Source: Spirochaetes bacterium GWB1_27_13 (GTDB lineage: Bacteria > Spirochaetota > GWE2-31-10 > MWDO01). From it: 36,825 bases of DNA. Under the pieces are notes generated by a model. It saw nothing but the letters and a program-made list of their open reading frames with translations. It was not told where the DNA came from and ran no database searches. Below, piece by piece: positions 8,221 to 15,867 of the stretch. Numbering within the stretch: position 1 is the first letter of the stretch; every line of letters starts with the position of its first letter. A program made the translations under genes and the position numbers. Location: contig MIAN01000268.1 of assembly GCA_001829125.1 (NCBI GenBank), positions 1 to 36,825 of the forward strand, in the 5' to 3' direction.

Positions 8221-8730
8221 ATGCAAAAGAGAAAATTTATAGGTGAAATATTACTAGACCTTGGCTACATAAAAGATTATGATTTGCAAAATATTCTTAG
8301 TGAACAAAAAAAATTAAAAAATGATGATAAACTTCCTCTAATAGGTGAACTTTTGATTGAAAAAAATATAATAACAAGAAAACAACTAAAAGAGGCGTTA
8401 AAACATTCACTTCTTGAAATAATAAATGATAAAGAGGCTAAAGATTTTATTAAAGAATCAACGATTAGCACTCTAAAAACCCTAGAAAAAGAAGAACAGG
8501 AAGAACAAATGGAGAAAACTAAGTTAAGTGAAGAATCCAAGATGGCACTGACAATAAGGTATAATTTTTTAGTCGATAAGATGGAAAAAATAAAAAAATC
8601 TCTTATGGATAATCAAAATTTAGCTCAAACAAACTTTAGAAAAATATTAATTCAAAATTATAAAAACGAGTTGATTGAATTAGAAAAAAAAATTATAATG
8701 TTAAAAAATGATATAGAACAATTTTGCTAA
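8221..8730 (+). CDS. MshEN-like domain / coiled-coil protein
   Basis: The first 65 residues contain two copies of a short pattern, GEILLDLGYIKDYDLQNIL and GELLIEKNIITRKQLKEAL. This resembles the MshEN or GspE N-terminal domain, which in type II secretion and type IV pilus ATPases binds c-di-GMP or mediates assembly. Here no ATPase follows. Residues about 75-169 are charged and helical with heptad-like Leu/Ile spacing, probably a coiled coil. The protein is cytoplasmic, with no signal peptide. It heads an operon with a Uma2-type nuclease gene (12 bases downstream) and aroE. The domain match is by pattern only; c-di-GMP binding is untested. Confidence 0.65.
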   Translation: MQKRKFIGEILLDLGYIKDYDLQNILSEQKKLKNDDKLPLIGELLIEKNIITRKQLKEALKHSLLEIINDKEAKDFIKESTISTLKTLEKEEQEEQMEKTKLSEESKMALTIRYNFLVDKMEKIKKSLMDNQNLAQTNFRKILIQNYKNELIELEKKIIMLKNDIEQFC

Positions 8731-8742
8731 TTTGGAGATAAA

Positions 8743-9315
8743 ATGCAAACTTTAATAAAACAAAAAACAATCACTTATCAAGACTATCTAAAATTTCCAA
8801 ATGATGTTAAAGGCGAAATTATACAGGGAGAATTTACAATGGCAGTAGCACCAAATTCTAACCATCAATTTATAATTACAAGACTAATGATATTGCTTTC
8901 CAATAGCATAGATAAAAATAAATCTGGATATTTATTTCCAGCACCAATAGATGTTATTTTTGATCATGAAACCATGCTTGAGCCAGATATTGTTTTTGTT
9001 AGTAAAGAAAAAAAAGAAATTATCCAAAAACGAGGTATTTTTGGCACTCCTGATTTAGTCGTAGAAATTATTTCTCCAATTTCTCAATACAAAGACAATG
9101 TTATAAAAAAAGAAATCTATGAAAAATTTGGTGTTAAAGAATACTGGCTTGTAAATCCTTATCTAAAAAGTATAGAAATTTTAACACTTTTGGACAACAA
9201 ATATCAATTATTTTCAGAAGGCTTTTTAGAAGACGATGGAAATATAATCGTAAACTCAAAATTTATACCTAATTTAGAAACAAATCTAACTGAAATTTTT
9301 ACGGAGAATTTTTAA
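8743..9315 (+). CDS. Uma2 family (DUF820) putative endonuclease
   Basis: 190 residues with the Uma2 pattern: N-terminal TYQDYLKFP, EIIQGE, then EPDIVFV and GTPDLVVEIISP, which supply the Asp and Glu of a PD-(D/E)XK-type site, and KKEIYEKFGVKEYWLV containing the downstream Lys and the family's K-Y-W-V strand. Such proteins are widespread in cyanobacteria and some anaerobes; their biological role is not established, and nuclease activity is inferred from the fold. The ribosome site is GGAG before ATG 8743. The TAA stop overlaps the aroE ATG by one base, so the two are translationally coupled. Confidence 0.85.
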   Translation: MQTLIKQKTITYQDYLKFPNDVKGEIIQGEFTMAVAPNSNHQFIITRLMILLSNSIDKNKSGYLFPAPIDVIFDHETMLEPDIVFVSKEKKEIIQKRGIFGTPDLVVEIISPISQYKDNVIKKEIYEKFGVKEYWLVNPYLKSIEILTLLDNKYQLFSEGFLEDDGNIIVNSKFIPNLETNLTEIFTENF

Positions 9316-10088
9316 TGGAAATAACTGCTAAAACACTTCCAACTTTTATAATTGGAAACCCAATATCTCACTCAAAATCGCCAGTTTTTCAAAACGCTGC
9401 ATTTAACCACTGTAACATAAACTCAGTTTATCTTGCAATAAATATCGAAAAAAACGACTTTGAAGCAGTAATTGCTGGCTTAAAAAAAATCAATATTTTT
9501 GGTATGAATATCACAATCCCTTATAAAGTTGATATTCTAAAATATGTCGATGAACTATCAGAAGATGCCAAGCTAATCGGTGCTGTAAATACCATTGAGG
9601 TACTTAATGGCAACTGGGTTGGGCATAATACAGACTGGTATGGAGTTTATAAGACTTTAGAACTCAACAAGTTATCTCCAAGCCAAGACTGTTTGATTAT
9701 AGGTGCTGGTGGTGCGACTAATGGTGTTATCTATGGTTTACAACAATACGGAGTTAAAAATATAGCAATTACAAACCGCACAAAAGATAAAGCAGAACTT
9801 ATTAAAGACCAATTTAACATAGATTTAATCGATTTTGAAGAATACAAGTCAAAAATAAAAAATTACTCATTAATTATAAACACAACATCGATAGATTTTA
9901 ATAAACTCGTTGATTCTTTTTTGGAAGACAAAACATATTTTGATTTAAAGTATTATTCTGGAAAGATTGATATGCCAAACTATATCGACGGTAAAATTAT
10001 GCTTTTATATCAAGGAGCAAAAGCCTTTGAAATATGGACAAAACAAGAAGCACCAATTGAGATTATGCAAAAGGCGATGGAGGGGTAA
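9315..10088 (+). CDS. aroE: Shikimate dehydrogenase (NADP+)
   Basis: Reduces 3-dehydroshikimate to shikimate with NADPH in aromatic amino acid and chorismate synthesis. Visible motifs are NPISHSKSPVFQN (substrate loop, near residue 15), MNITIPYK with the catalytic Lys, GAVNTIE, GHNTDWYG with the catalytic Asp, the dinucleotide-binding GAGGATNGV, NRT, and the C-terminal YQGAKAFEIW. At 257 residues it is close to the usual 260-285. It is the last gene of the operon beginning at 8221 and is followed by a strong terminator. Confidence 0.92.
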   Translation: MEITAKTLPTFIIGNPISHSKSPVFQNAAFNHCNINSVYLAINIEKNDFEAVIAGLKKINIFGMNITIPYKVDILKYVDELSEDAKLIGAVNTIEVLNGNWVGHNTDWYGVYKTLELNKLSPSQDCLIIGAGGATNGVIYGLQQYGVKNIAITNRTKDKAELIKDQFNIDLIDFEEYKSKIKNYSLIINTTSIDFNKLVDSFLEDKTYFDLKYYSGKIDMPNYIDGKIMLLYQGAKAFEIWTKQEAPIEIMQKAMEG

Positions 10089-10108
10089 ATTATTTTACGC
10101 AAGCGTAT

Positions 10109-10144
10109 AAAAAAAAGCAACATCGCTAAATGTTGCTTTTTTTT
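10109..10144. terminator. Bidirectional intrinsic terminator (aroE / LysM lipoprotein)
   Basis: GCAACAT (10117-10123) pairs with ATGTTGC (10130-10136) around a six-base loop, flanked by eight A before and eight T after. It can end transcription from aroE (+) and, read backwards, from the - strand lipoprotein gene that stops at 10147. Confidence 0.9.
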
Positions 10145-10146
10145 AT

Positions 10147-11544
10147 CTAATCAATCTCTGGTATCAAAAAAACCTGATCTGGAAAAATCAAATCTGGATT
10201 TAAAATAGCCTTTTTATTGGTTTTCCAAATGCGGGGCCAAAGGAATGCGTTGTTATATATAAAATCATATTCTGCGATTCTCCACAAACAGTCTCTTCGT
10301 TCTGGAATTAGTCTAACTTTATATGTTGTTTTAACCCCAGTACCTTTATAAGACTCTGCTATTTTTTTTGCTAATCTTGCGTATAAAATAGCTTGTTCAT
10401 AGTCTTGATTTTTATAAGACTGTTTTGCTTTTTCTATATATTCGATAGCTTTAGCAAGTAAGTCTTTATAAGTAAAATTCGTCAGTTCTTCATCATCTGG
10501 AGAAGGACTTAAATTTTTATCCAAATCATCCAAATTTAATTTATAAATATCTTTTTCTGCAGGCTCTCCCTTTTCATTTAGAGTAGGCTGGTTTGATGCG
10601 TCCTCAATAATTCGTCCAGCTTCCATAATTGCCTTTAAAGCCTCTAACCTTTTTTTCTCTTTTAAACCAAATTTAGTTTTCTCAATTGAAGATAATGCAA
10701 AGCTTTCTGCCTCATCAATTGCAATTTTTGCAGAAGAAAAATCCAAACTATCATACTTTGAAACGCCATCTTCAAGCTTTGTATTTGCATTATCAAAATC
10801 ATCCTTTGCAAATTCTTTTGCTCCAAGTTTATCCGCTTCACCAATTAATTTTTTTACATATCCAATTTTATCTTCAAATTCTCTTTTTGTTAATTTCGTT
10901 TTTGCAATTATATCTTTTAAAATCGTTTCACTATCAGAATACTTATTATAAGCATCTTGGTATTCTTCTTGATTAAATTTTTCATCTGCTTCACTATAAT
11001 AAGTTTTTGCTTTATTATAATCATCAGGATATATTTTATCAGCACTGATAGATTCTGCCTCAGCAAAAAGTTTATCCAAATCAGACTTTTTGTTGATAAC
11101 TTTATTTTTTAATCCCAGTTTTTCTGACATTTTTAAAGAATTTTCATATGCAAGTTTTGCATATTCTTTTGACTGAGATAATGACTCTCTTCCACTCGTT
11201 GGGTCTACATCTTTTTTATTTTTACCATCTTCAAGTAAATCTTTAGCTTTATTAAAATTATCAGGGTCATATTTCTCTGCACCAACCTTTTGTGCTTTGT
11301 CAACCCATTCTTCAGCATCTCTTATCTCATCTTCAGAAATTTTATCAACCATAATTGTAGTAGTAGTGGTAGTAGTTGTTGTGACCTCTTCTATAGTAGT
11401 AGTAGTTGTTGTTGTAGAAGTCGTAGTAGTTGAAGAGACCGTTGTAGTACTAGGCTTTACATCAGGTTTTGTCTTACAGCTAAAATAAAATAAAAGCGAA
11501 AAAAGGATACTAACAATAATAATATTTAAACTTATTTTTTTCAT
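10147..11544 (-). CDS. DUF4398/LysM-like lipoprotein with Thr-rich linker
   Basis: The N-terminus (KKISLNIIIVSILFSLLFYFSC) is a signal peptide ending in a possible lipobox with Cys at about residue 23. A linker of mostly Thr (about 33-66) follows. The middle (about 70-300) holds several repeats of the type AxxxGAxxYxPDDFxKAKxxLxxG typical of DUF4398. The C-terminus (about 400-465) resembles a LysM domain (YKVRLIPERRDCLWRIAEYD, later PDQVFLIP), which would bind peptidoglycan. The protein probably sits in the periplasm, tethered to a membrane and gripping the wall. It follows the STAS gene by 34 bases on the same strand. Similar proteins are frequent in spirochaetes; exact function unknown. Confidence 0.75.
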   Translation of the reverse strand: MKKISLNIIIVSILFSLLFYFSCKTKPDVKPSTTTVSSTTTTSTTTTTTTIEEVTTTTTTTTTIMVDKISEDEIRDAEEWVDKAQKVGAEKYDPDNFNKAKDLLEDGKNKKDVDPTSGRESLSQSKEYAKLAYENSLKMSEKLGLKNKVINKKSDLDKLFAEAESISADKIYPDDYNKAKTYYSEADEKFNQEEYQDAYNKYSDSETILKDIIAKTKLTKREFEDKIGYVKKLIGEADKLGAKEFAKDDFDNANTKLEDGVSKYDSLDFSSAKIAIDEAESFALSSIEKTKFGLKEKKRLEALKAIMEAGRIIEDASNQPTLNEKGEPAEKDIYKLNLDDLDKNLSPSPDDEELTNFTYKDLLAKAIEYIEKAKQSYKNQDYEQAILYARLAKKIAESYKGTGVKTTYKVRLIPERRDCLWRIAEYDFIYNNAFLWPRIWKTNKKAILNPDLIFPDQVFLIPEID

Positions 11545-11578
11545 AAATTTTCCTCAAACTTTAGAGTAATAAATTAAC

Positions 11579-11914
11579 CTATTTAAAACTTTTTAACGCA
11601 TCTTCTTCCGTATCATAAACAGAAAAAAAAGTATTTAGCTTTGTCAATTCAAAAATTCTTTTTACAGAATCATGTATTTTCATTATTTTAAGAGAACCAT
11701 TATTTTGATTAAGAGTTGTTCTACAAAAAATTAATGTCCCAATACCAGATGAATCAATATATGTTACACTATCAAGATTCACAATGAATTTTTTATAACC
11801 TTCGTTCATTTTACCAATAATAAATTCTTTAATCTTAGGAGAGTTATAAAGATCTATTTCACCATGAATATCTACAATTATAACTTCTTCAACATTCCTC
11901 GTATTAATTTGCAT
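11579..11914 (-). CDS. STAS-domain anti-sigma factor antagonist
   Basis: A 111-residue single STAS domain. The motif VTYIDSSGIGTLIFC includes the Ser (about residue 57) that anti-sigma kinases of the SpoIIAB/RsbW type phosphorylate in this family. Unphosphorylated protein normally sequesters the anti-sigma factor. Neither kinase, phosphatase nor sigma factor is encoded nearby. AGGAG lies before the ATG. The downstream lipoprotein gene is probably co-transcribed. Confidence 0.88.
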   Translation of the reverse strand: MQINTRNVEEVIIVDIHGEIDLYNSPKIKEFIIGKMNEGYKKFIVNLDSVTYIDSSGIGTLIFCRTTLNQNNGSLKIMKIHDSVKRIFELTKLNTFFSVYDTEEDALKSFK

Positions 11915-11941
11915 TTAAGCTCCTAAAAACAAATATTATTA

Positions 11942-11971
11942 ATTGTAACATAAAAAATATTAATTGGTCAA
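11942..11971 (-). promoter_or_regulatory. Sigma-70-type promoter of the STAS/LysM operon
   Basis: On the - strand TTGACC (plus 11966-11971), an 18-base spacer and TACAAT (plus 11942-11947), about 28 bases before the STAS start. Confidence 0.6.
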
Positions 11972-12001
11972 GAAAATAAAACTTTTTTTTAAAAATTTAT
12001 T

Positions 12002-12038
12002 AAAAAATAAGGAATGGTCTAACCATTCCTTATTTTTT
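12002..12038 (-). terminator. Intrinsic terminator after the Crp-like gene
   Basis: A perfect 17-bp stem (12002-12018 with 12022-12038) around a three-base loop. On the - strand it ends in six T. Its first bases overlap the stop codon of the Crp-like gene. Confidence 0.85.
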
Positions 12039-12702
12039 ACTTAGCAGGCATCATAGACCTTCGTTTCGTATTTACAAGCCTATAAAAATCATTTATATTA
12101 TTAACAACTATTTTTTCTGGCGATATAACCAATCTATTTTGTTTTGCATAATGTGCTAATATTTGATTACTTCTTATTTTGTCCATTCCACACCAATTAG
12201 CAACCTCTTCTGGAGTAATTTTAAATTCTACATCTTTAGTCTCAGAAAGGTTTAAATTCATATTTTCTGCAAGCATAACAAAAACATCAGCAATTTTTAT
12301 TTCTGGTTCTGCCAATGTTAAAATCATAAGTCTTCTTTTTTGATCATAAATTCTTCTTGCAAAAATTTTTAATAGTTTTATAGCAAGTTCTGGTTTTGCA
12401 GTCATTAAGCTTTCAAAATTTGCTTTATTAAACTCCAAAACTTTGACATCATCTAAAGCAACAGTAGTAGCACTTCTTGGTGCCTCTTCCAAAATAGCCA
12501 TTTCACCAAAAATTTCACCAGGTTGCAAAACATCTAAAGTTTTTTCTGTTTCAGAAGAAATTTTTGTTATTTTAACTCTGCCTTCTAGAAGAAAATAGAA
12601 AGTATTTCCAGGCTCAAATTCACAGAATATTATTTCATCTTTTCTATAAGCTTTACCAAATTTCTCAAAAAATCCCGGTCCAAAATCAACAGGTGATGCC
12701 AT
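12037..12702 (-). CDS. Crp/Fnr family transcriptional regulator
   Basis: Residues 15-125 form a cyclic-nucleotide-binding barrel, with GEIFGEMAILEEAPRSATT. This retains the Glu, Arg and Ser that contact cAMP or cGMP phosphate in canonical domains. Residues 150-215 form a winged helix (TPEEVANWCGMDKIRSNQIL) for DNA binding. At 221 residues it is the standard Crp length. No Fnr-type N-terminal Cys cluster is present, so it should sense a nucleotide and not oxygen. Its ATG overlaps the TAA of the upstream cNMP-TPR gene, so the two are coupled. The pairing of these two genes is, as far as I recall, typical of spirochaetes. Confidence 0.88.
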   Translation of the reverse strand: MASPVDFGPGFFEKFGKAYRKDEIIFCEFEPGNTFYFLLEGRVKITKISSETEKTLDVLQPGEIFGEMAILEEAPRSATTVALDDVKVLEFNKANFESLMTAKPELAIKLLKIFARRIYDQKRRLMILTLAEPEIKIADVFVMLAENMNLNLSETKDVEFKITPEEVANWCGMDKIRSNQILAHYAKQNRLVISPEKIVVNNINDFYRLVNTKRRSMMPAK

Positions 12703-13730
12703 TATTCTAACTCCTTCATAGCTTTTTGAACTTTTCTATAAAGAGGATCATTTTGTTTTGCAGATGACATAGCTTTCTTTAAAAAATCCATTGCATTTTG
12801 TTTATTTCCAATTTTTTGATAAGAACTTCCCATAATAAAAAATACATCTCCAATATCTTGATACGATGGATATTTTTTCAAAAACATAGACATTTGTTGT
12901 ATTGCTTCATTAAATTTATTGACAAAAAATAAACATCTTCCAATTTCAAAAGAAGCCATCATCTTAACACTCTCATTATTCATATTTAGAACTTTTTTAA
13001 AATCATTAAAAGCCTCTACATACTTATTTTGACTCATTAAAGAAACACCTTTATAATAAATCTTTTCTTCTTCAGAAGACCCATTAATACTAACTTCTGG
13101 CTGCTTTACAATAGGCTCTGGTATTGGTGGTGGAGTATAATCTTCAGTATCATCTTGAAGAATAGGGGTTGGTCCGCCACCTTCTCCATAAGAAGATAAT
13201 GCACTTTCTGCCATTCTTAGTCTGTCATTTGTCAATTTTGCATATCTACTAGTTGCATAATATTGTAAATATCTTCTATACACGGTAATTGCTTGTTTAT
13301 ATTTTTTATTTTTTAGATAATAATCACCTATTAGAAATAAATCATCCGATGGATTAGTAGAAACTTTATTCCCAACAATATTTTGAACTTGTTTATGAAT
13401 TCTTCTTAATTGATTAGAAAATGACTTTAGCATCTTCAAAATGATATTTGTATTCTTTGTTATTAAAGCTTCAAATTCATTAGTAGTAAATTCAATTACA
13501 GTCGAATCTACTAATATACTTGCAGTTTCTTCTCTTGGGTATCTGATCAGTCCAGATTTAACCCCAAAGAATTCCCCAGTAGCTATAACGTCTACTATTT
13601 CACTGCCATTTTCGATGTCACTATAACTAAGCTTTACTTTACCATCTTTTAGCAAAAATACAGAATCTGCTTTATCATCCATAAAATAAACAATAGAACC
13701 AGCTTTATAATTTACAGCACGAGGTGCCAT
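12702..13730 (-). CDS. Cyclic-nucleotide-binding domain plus TPR protein
   Basis: Residues 1-120 are a cNMP-binding barrel (GEFFGVKSGL, then YPREETASILV). The phosphate-binding cassette is altered: PREETA replaces the R-S/T-A of its neighbour, so nucleotide binding may be lost or changed. Residues about 125-160 and 225-340 contain TPR-like helices (KYKQAITVYRRYLQYY; KFNEAIQQMSMFLKKYPSYQ), split by a Pro-rich linker at about 180-215. There is no DNA-binding domain. GGGGGTGAT precedes the ATG. It is probably a cytoplasmic scaffold or sensor partner of the Crp-like protein, which starts on its stop codon. Confidence 0.82.
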   Translation of the reverse strand: MAPRAVNYKAGSIVYFMDDKADSVFLLKDGKVKLSYSDIENGSEIVDVIATGEFFGVKSGLIRYPREETASILVDSTVIEFTTNEFEALITKNTNIILKMLKSFSNQLRRIHKQVQNIVGNKVSTNPSDDLFLIGDYYLKNKKYKQAITVYRRYLQYYATSRYAKLTNDRLRMAESALSSYGEGGGPTPILQDDTEDYTPPPIPEPIVKQPEVSINGSSEEEKIYYKGVSLMSQNKYVEAFNDFKKVLNMNNESVKMMASFEIGRCLFFVNKFNEAIQQMSMFLKKYPSYQDIGDVFFIMGSSYQKIGNKQNAMDFLKKAMSSAKQNDPLYRKVQKAMKELE

Positions 13731-14046
13731 ATCACCCCCAAAGTCAACATATAATATACTTAAAATGTTTTACCCATAAACGAATACAGGTAAACGGTCA
13801 ATCTTATTACTAAAATAAACAAACGTAATTATTTATATATTTTAAAAAAGATAATCCTAAAACATTTTAAGGTATATATTGACAATTTGAACAATTGCCA
13901 ATATAATTAAAATCATCTTAATTCATTTTCGTTTATTTTGACTATTAAATCAAATTTTTTTCATTAAATTTATTACTATTTTTTAGATTGATTTAAAAAA
14001 TCTTAAACTGAGGATTTAAATCATCAGTTTCCTATAAAAAATATAT
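13731..14046. other. AT-rich intergenic region
   Basis: Between the cNMP-TPR gene start and the metF stop, both on the - strand. It has the metF terminator at its right end and a possible - strand -35 (TTGACC, plus 13796-13801) with only a weak -10 (TATGGG) for the cNMP-TPR gene. I see no coding sequence in it. Confidence 0.5.
13995..14030 (-). terminator. Intrinsic terminator after metF
   Basis: Thirteen bases (14005-14017) pair with 14018-14030 with one mismatch, making a near-perfect palindrome (AAACTGA at one end, TCAGTTT at the other). On the - strand it is followed by AAGATTTTTT. Confidence 0.7.
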
Positions 14047-14931
14047 TTATTTTTCTATTCTCTTAATTTTATTTTTTACACCATTATAAATTTCTTTTAT
14101 TTCTTTACTCTTATTCATAGAATAAAAATGAACACCTTCAATATCAGTATTTAATAAATCATCAAGTTGTTTAATTGCGTATTCTATTCCTATTTTTTCG
14201 ATTTCTTCTATATTATCTTGATTTTTCTCAAGAATACTTACCAAATTTGAAGGAATTTTTGCTCCACATAAAGAAGTTATCCTTTGTACTGATTTATAGT
14301 TTAGAATAGGGAAAATACCAGGTATAATAGGAATATTAATTCCTTTTTTAACAGCTATATCTCTAAATTTATAAAAATCATCGTTATTAAAAAATAATTG
14401 AGTAATGATTACATCTGCACCTGCCTCAACTTTCATTTTTAGGTAAGAAATATCTTTATCTAAATCAGGAGTCTCAATATGCCCCTCTGGATAACCAGCA
14501 ACAGCAACAGAAAAATCATACTTATCTTTAATAAAATCTACCAATTCATAAGCATAGCCAAAGCCACCTATTGTTTTTGTGAAATTCGTCTGCCCTTGAG
14601 ATGGGTCACCTCTTAGTGCAAGAATGTTTTTTATATTATGGCTTTTTAGCTGATCTAAAACATTTATAACATCATTCTTTGTATTATTAACGCAAGTTAA
14701 ATGAGCAACAACTTCAAGATTGATATGATTTTTAATGTGAGATGCAATATCAACGCTTTTATCTCTTGTTGTACCACCAGCACCATAAGTTACAGATACA
14801 TAATCTGGATTTAAAGATTTTAGGTCTTCAATTGTATGATATAATTTTAAAACATCATCTTCTTTTTTTGGTGGAAAGACTTCAAATGAAACCACATGTT
14901 TTCCTTTTTGAAACATATTTTTAATAAACAT
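14047..14931 (-). CDS. metF: Methylenetetrahydrofolate reductase
   Basis: Reduces 5,10-methylenetetrahydrofolate to the 5-methyl form for methionine synthesis or the methyl branch of the Wood-Ljungdahl pathway. The FAD-binding TIM barrel shows VSFEVFPPK with the catalytic Glu near residue 18, SVTYGAGGTTRD, AHLTCV, NILALRGDP, AGADVIITQLFF and PIIPGIFPI. At 294 residues it is the bacterial single-domain form. GGAG lies before ATG 14931. It stands alone, with its own promoter and terminator. Confidence 0.95.
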   Translation of the reverse strand: MFIKNMFQKGKHVVSFEVFPPKKEDDVLKLYHTIEDLKSLNPDYVSVTYGAGGTTRDKSVDIASHIKNHINLEVVAHLTCVNNTKNDVINVLDQLKSHNIKNILALRGDPSQGQTNFTKTIGGFGYAYELVDFIKDKYDFSVAVAGYPEGHIETPDLDKDISYLKMKVEAGADVIITQLFFNNDDFYKFRDIAVKKGINIPIIPGIFPILNYKSVQRITSLCGAKIPSNLVSILEKNQDNIEEIEKIGIEYAIKQLDDLLNTDIEGVHFYSMNKSKEIKEIYNGVKNKIKRIEK

Positions 14932-14960
14932 ATAAACTCCATAGTTTTTTGTGTAGTAAT

Positions 14961-14989
14961 ATTATATACCTTTTTTCAGAAAAAATCAA
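14961..14989 (-). promoter_or_regulatory. Sigma-70 promoter of metF
   Basis: On the - strand TTGATT (plus 14984-14989), a 17-base spacer and a consensus TATAAT (plus 14961-14966), 30 bases before the start codon. Confidence 0.8.
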
Positions 14990-15081
14990 TTTTAGATTAT
15001 ATACTCAAATGTTTTAGGAGTCAAGCGGATAAAGATAATTTTATTTTTTATATTAAATTAAAGCAATTGATATAATTTGTA

Positions 15082-15177
15082 TTATAATTTATTAATCTCT
15101 TCTATTGTTAAACTAGCAGCCTTTAATATACTGTAAAATTCTTCTCCATACAAAGATATTGCTGTTTGAATATATTT
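15082..15177 (-). pseudogene. C-terminal coding remnant
   Basis: 31 codons before a TAA encode AISLYGEEFYSILKAASL followed by TIEEINKL, which reads like a genuine protein tail (compare the GLSxEEIxKL endings of Rpn/PD-(D/E)XK-type proteins). The frame is closed upstream by a stop and has no start. It may be the far end of the same decayed gene as 15320-15658. Confidence 0.35.
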
Positions 15178-15319
15178 TTAACCAATAACCTAAAATAATC
15201 AAGCCTACCCTTAAAACACTAAATTTTTTTAGTTATCGCAAAATATATTGATATTAGTACTATTTCATCAATTATATATAAGCCTTTTTTAATTTTATCC
15301 TTGTATTTCTTAAAAAATT

Positions 15320-15658
15320 TTATCGGCTTTTAGATGTTACTACTGTAAAAGTACTATTTTCTGTATTTGATCCTTTTTCCTGCAATAACATCCCATTCAG
15401 ATAAAAACCTAACTTATATTCATCTATTTCAATCTTAAAACTATATGCAGAAGATTTAAACTCAATACCATTATATTTTTTAAAAAAATCAAAAAATTTT
15501 AAGTTATTTCTAAATTTTTTTTCTATTTATATTATTAATAAATCTGTTGTTTTTAGTAGTTTTGTAATCTCATAATTAGTAATTACAATAGCAAACTGCT
15601 CAAAATATTCTTTCATCAATGTTTTAAATATTTCATCATAGTTAGAATAATTTATCAT
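15320..15658 (-). pseudogene. Broken reading frame, possible Rpn-like nuclease remnant
   Basis: From ATG (plus 15656-15658) the frame reads 43 residues beginning MINYSNYDEIFKTLMKEYFE, meets an in-frame TAA (plus 15527-15529), and stays open in the same frame for 68 more codons (including NGIEFKSSAYSFKIEIDEYK) to a second TAA. Both halves have protein-like composition, so one nonsense mutation in a gene of about 112 codons is the simple reading. The start resembles the Y-D-x-x-F-K-x-L-x-x-E-Y-F pattern of Rpn/DUF4351-type putative nucleases, but this is weak. Alternatively the second half is all that is still translated. Confidence 0.4.
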
Positions 15659-15675
15659 TTTTTACCAACCGATAT

Positions 15676-15695
15676 AACCTGTGCTAATCCGTGTT
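15676..15695 (+). repeat. Dispersed 10-bp-unit element, half copy
   Basis: Two units, AACCTGTGCT and AATCCGTGTT, followed by ATAAT. They correspond to units three and four of the full element. The copy abuts the terminator of the RNA candidate. Confidence 0.7.
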
Positions 15696-15697
15696 AT

Positions 15698-15731
15698 AAT
15701 AAAAAAAGCCAAGCGTTTTAGGCTTAGCTTT
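15698..15731 (-). terminator. Intrinsic terminator
   Basis: On the - strand AAAGCTAAGC pairs with GCTTGGCTTT (one G-T pair) around a seven-base loop, and a run of T follows. Stem arms are plus 15722-15731 and 15705-15714. It ends the candidate RNA and any read-through from the flagellar genes. Confidence 0.85.
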
Positions 15732-15843
15732 ACACAGGATTGCTTCACACTCTCCATTTAACTTTCTTTGTGGGGGGGTGAAAGATAAATGGCGTTATGA
15801 AGGAAACTTTTTTATTCAACCACAATACTATGTTCGGTATCCC
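15698..15843 (-). ncRNA. Candidate structured small RNA downstream of the flagellar genes
   Basis: Read on the - strand, this stretch folds into several consistent elements: a small hairpin with ATAC/GTAT around CGAACATA; a long hairpin whose 13-base arms (plus 15754-15766 and 15780-15792, one mismatch) enclose a loop with seven C; an outer CTTCA/TGAAG helix; and a terminal hairpin with a T-tract. It contains CCGAAC and GGAGAGT, which also occur in 5S rRNA, but the 5' half of a 5S is missing, so it is not called as rRNA. It could be a 3'-UTR-derived RNA of the flagellar message or an independent RNA. No family recognised. Confidence 0.35.
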
Positions 15844-15867
15844 AAAATTTTACTTAAGTAAAATTTT
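15844..15867. repeat. 24-bp perfect palindrome at the TPR gene stop
   Basis: Perfectly self-complementary, centred on ACTTAAGT, and touching the stop codon of the TPR gene. It could be a weak terminator for the - strand unit or a protein-binding site. Confidence 0.7.

Larger units (their letters stand above)
14932..15866. other. Gene-poor 0.9 kb region with decayed coding sequence and RNA candidate
   Basis: No intact gene is visible. From left to right it holds the metF promoter, a short - strand C-terminal coding remnant (15082-15177), a broken - strand reading frame (15320-15658), half a dispersed repeat (15676-15695), and a candidate structured RNA ending in a terminator (15698-15843). 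It looks like an eroded accessory island between metF and the flagellar genes. Confidence 0.6.

Noticed and set aside
10686-11488. Several + strand open frames opposite the DUF4398/LysM lipoprotein, including a Val-rich one
   Set aside because: They mirror the repetitive coding sequence (poly-Thr read backwards gives poly-Val) and have no ribosome sites.
15698-15843. Intact 5S rRNA gene on the - strand
   Set aside because: CCGAAC and GGAGAGT match, but the 5' half (helices I and II) is missing, the segment between the motifs is too long, and no 16S or 23S gene is near.
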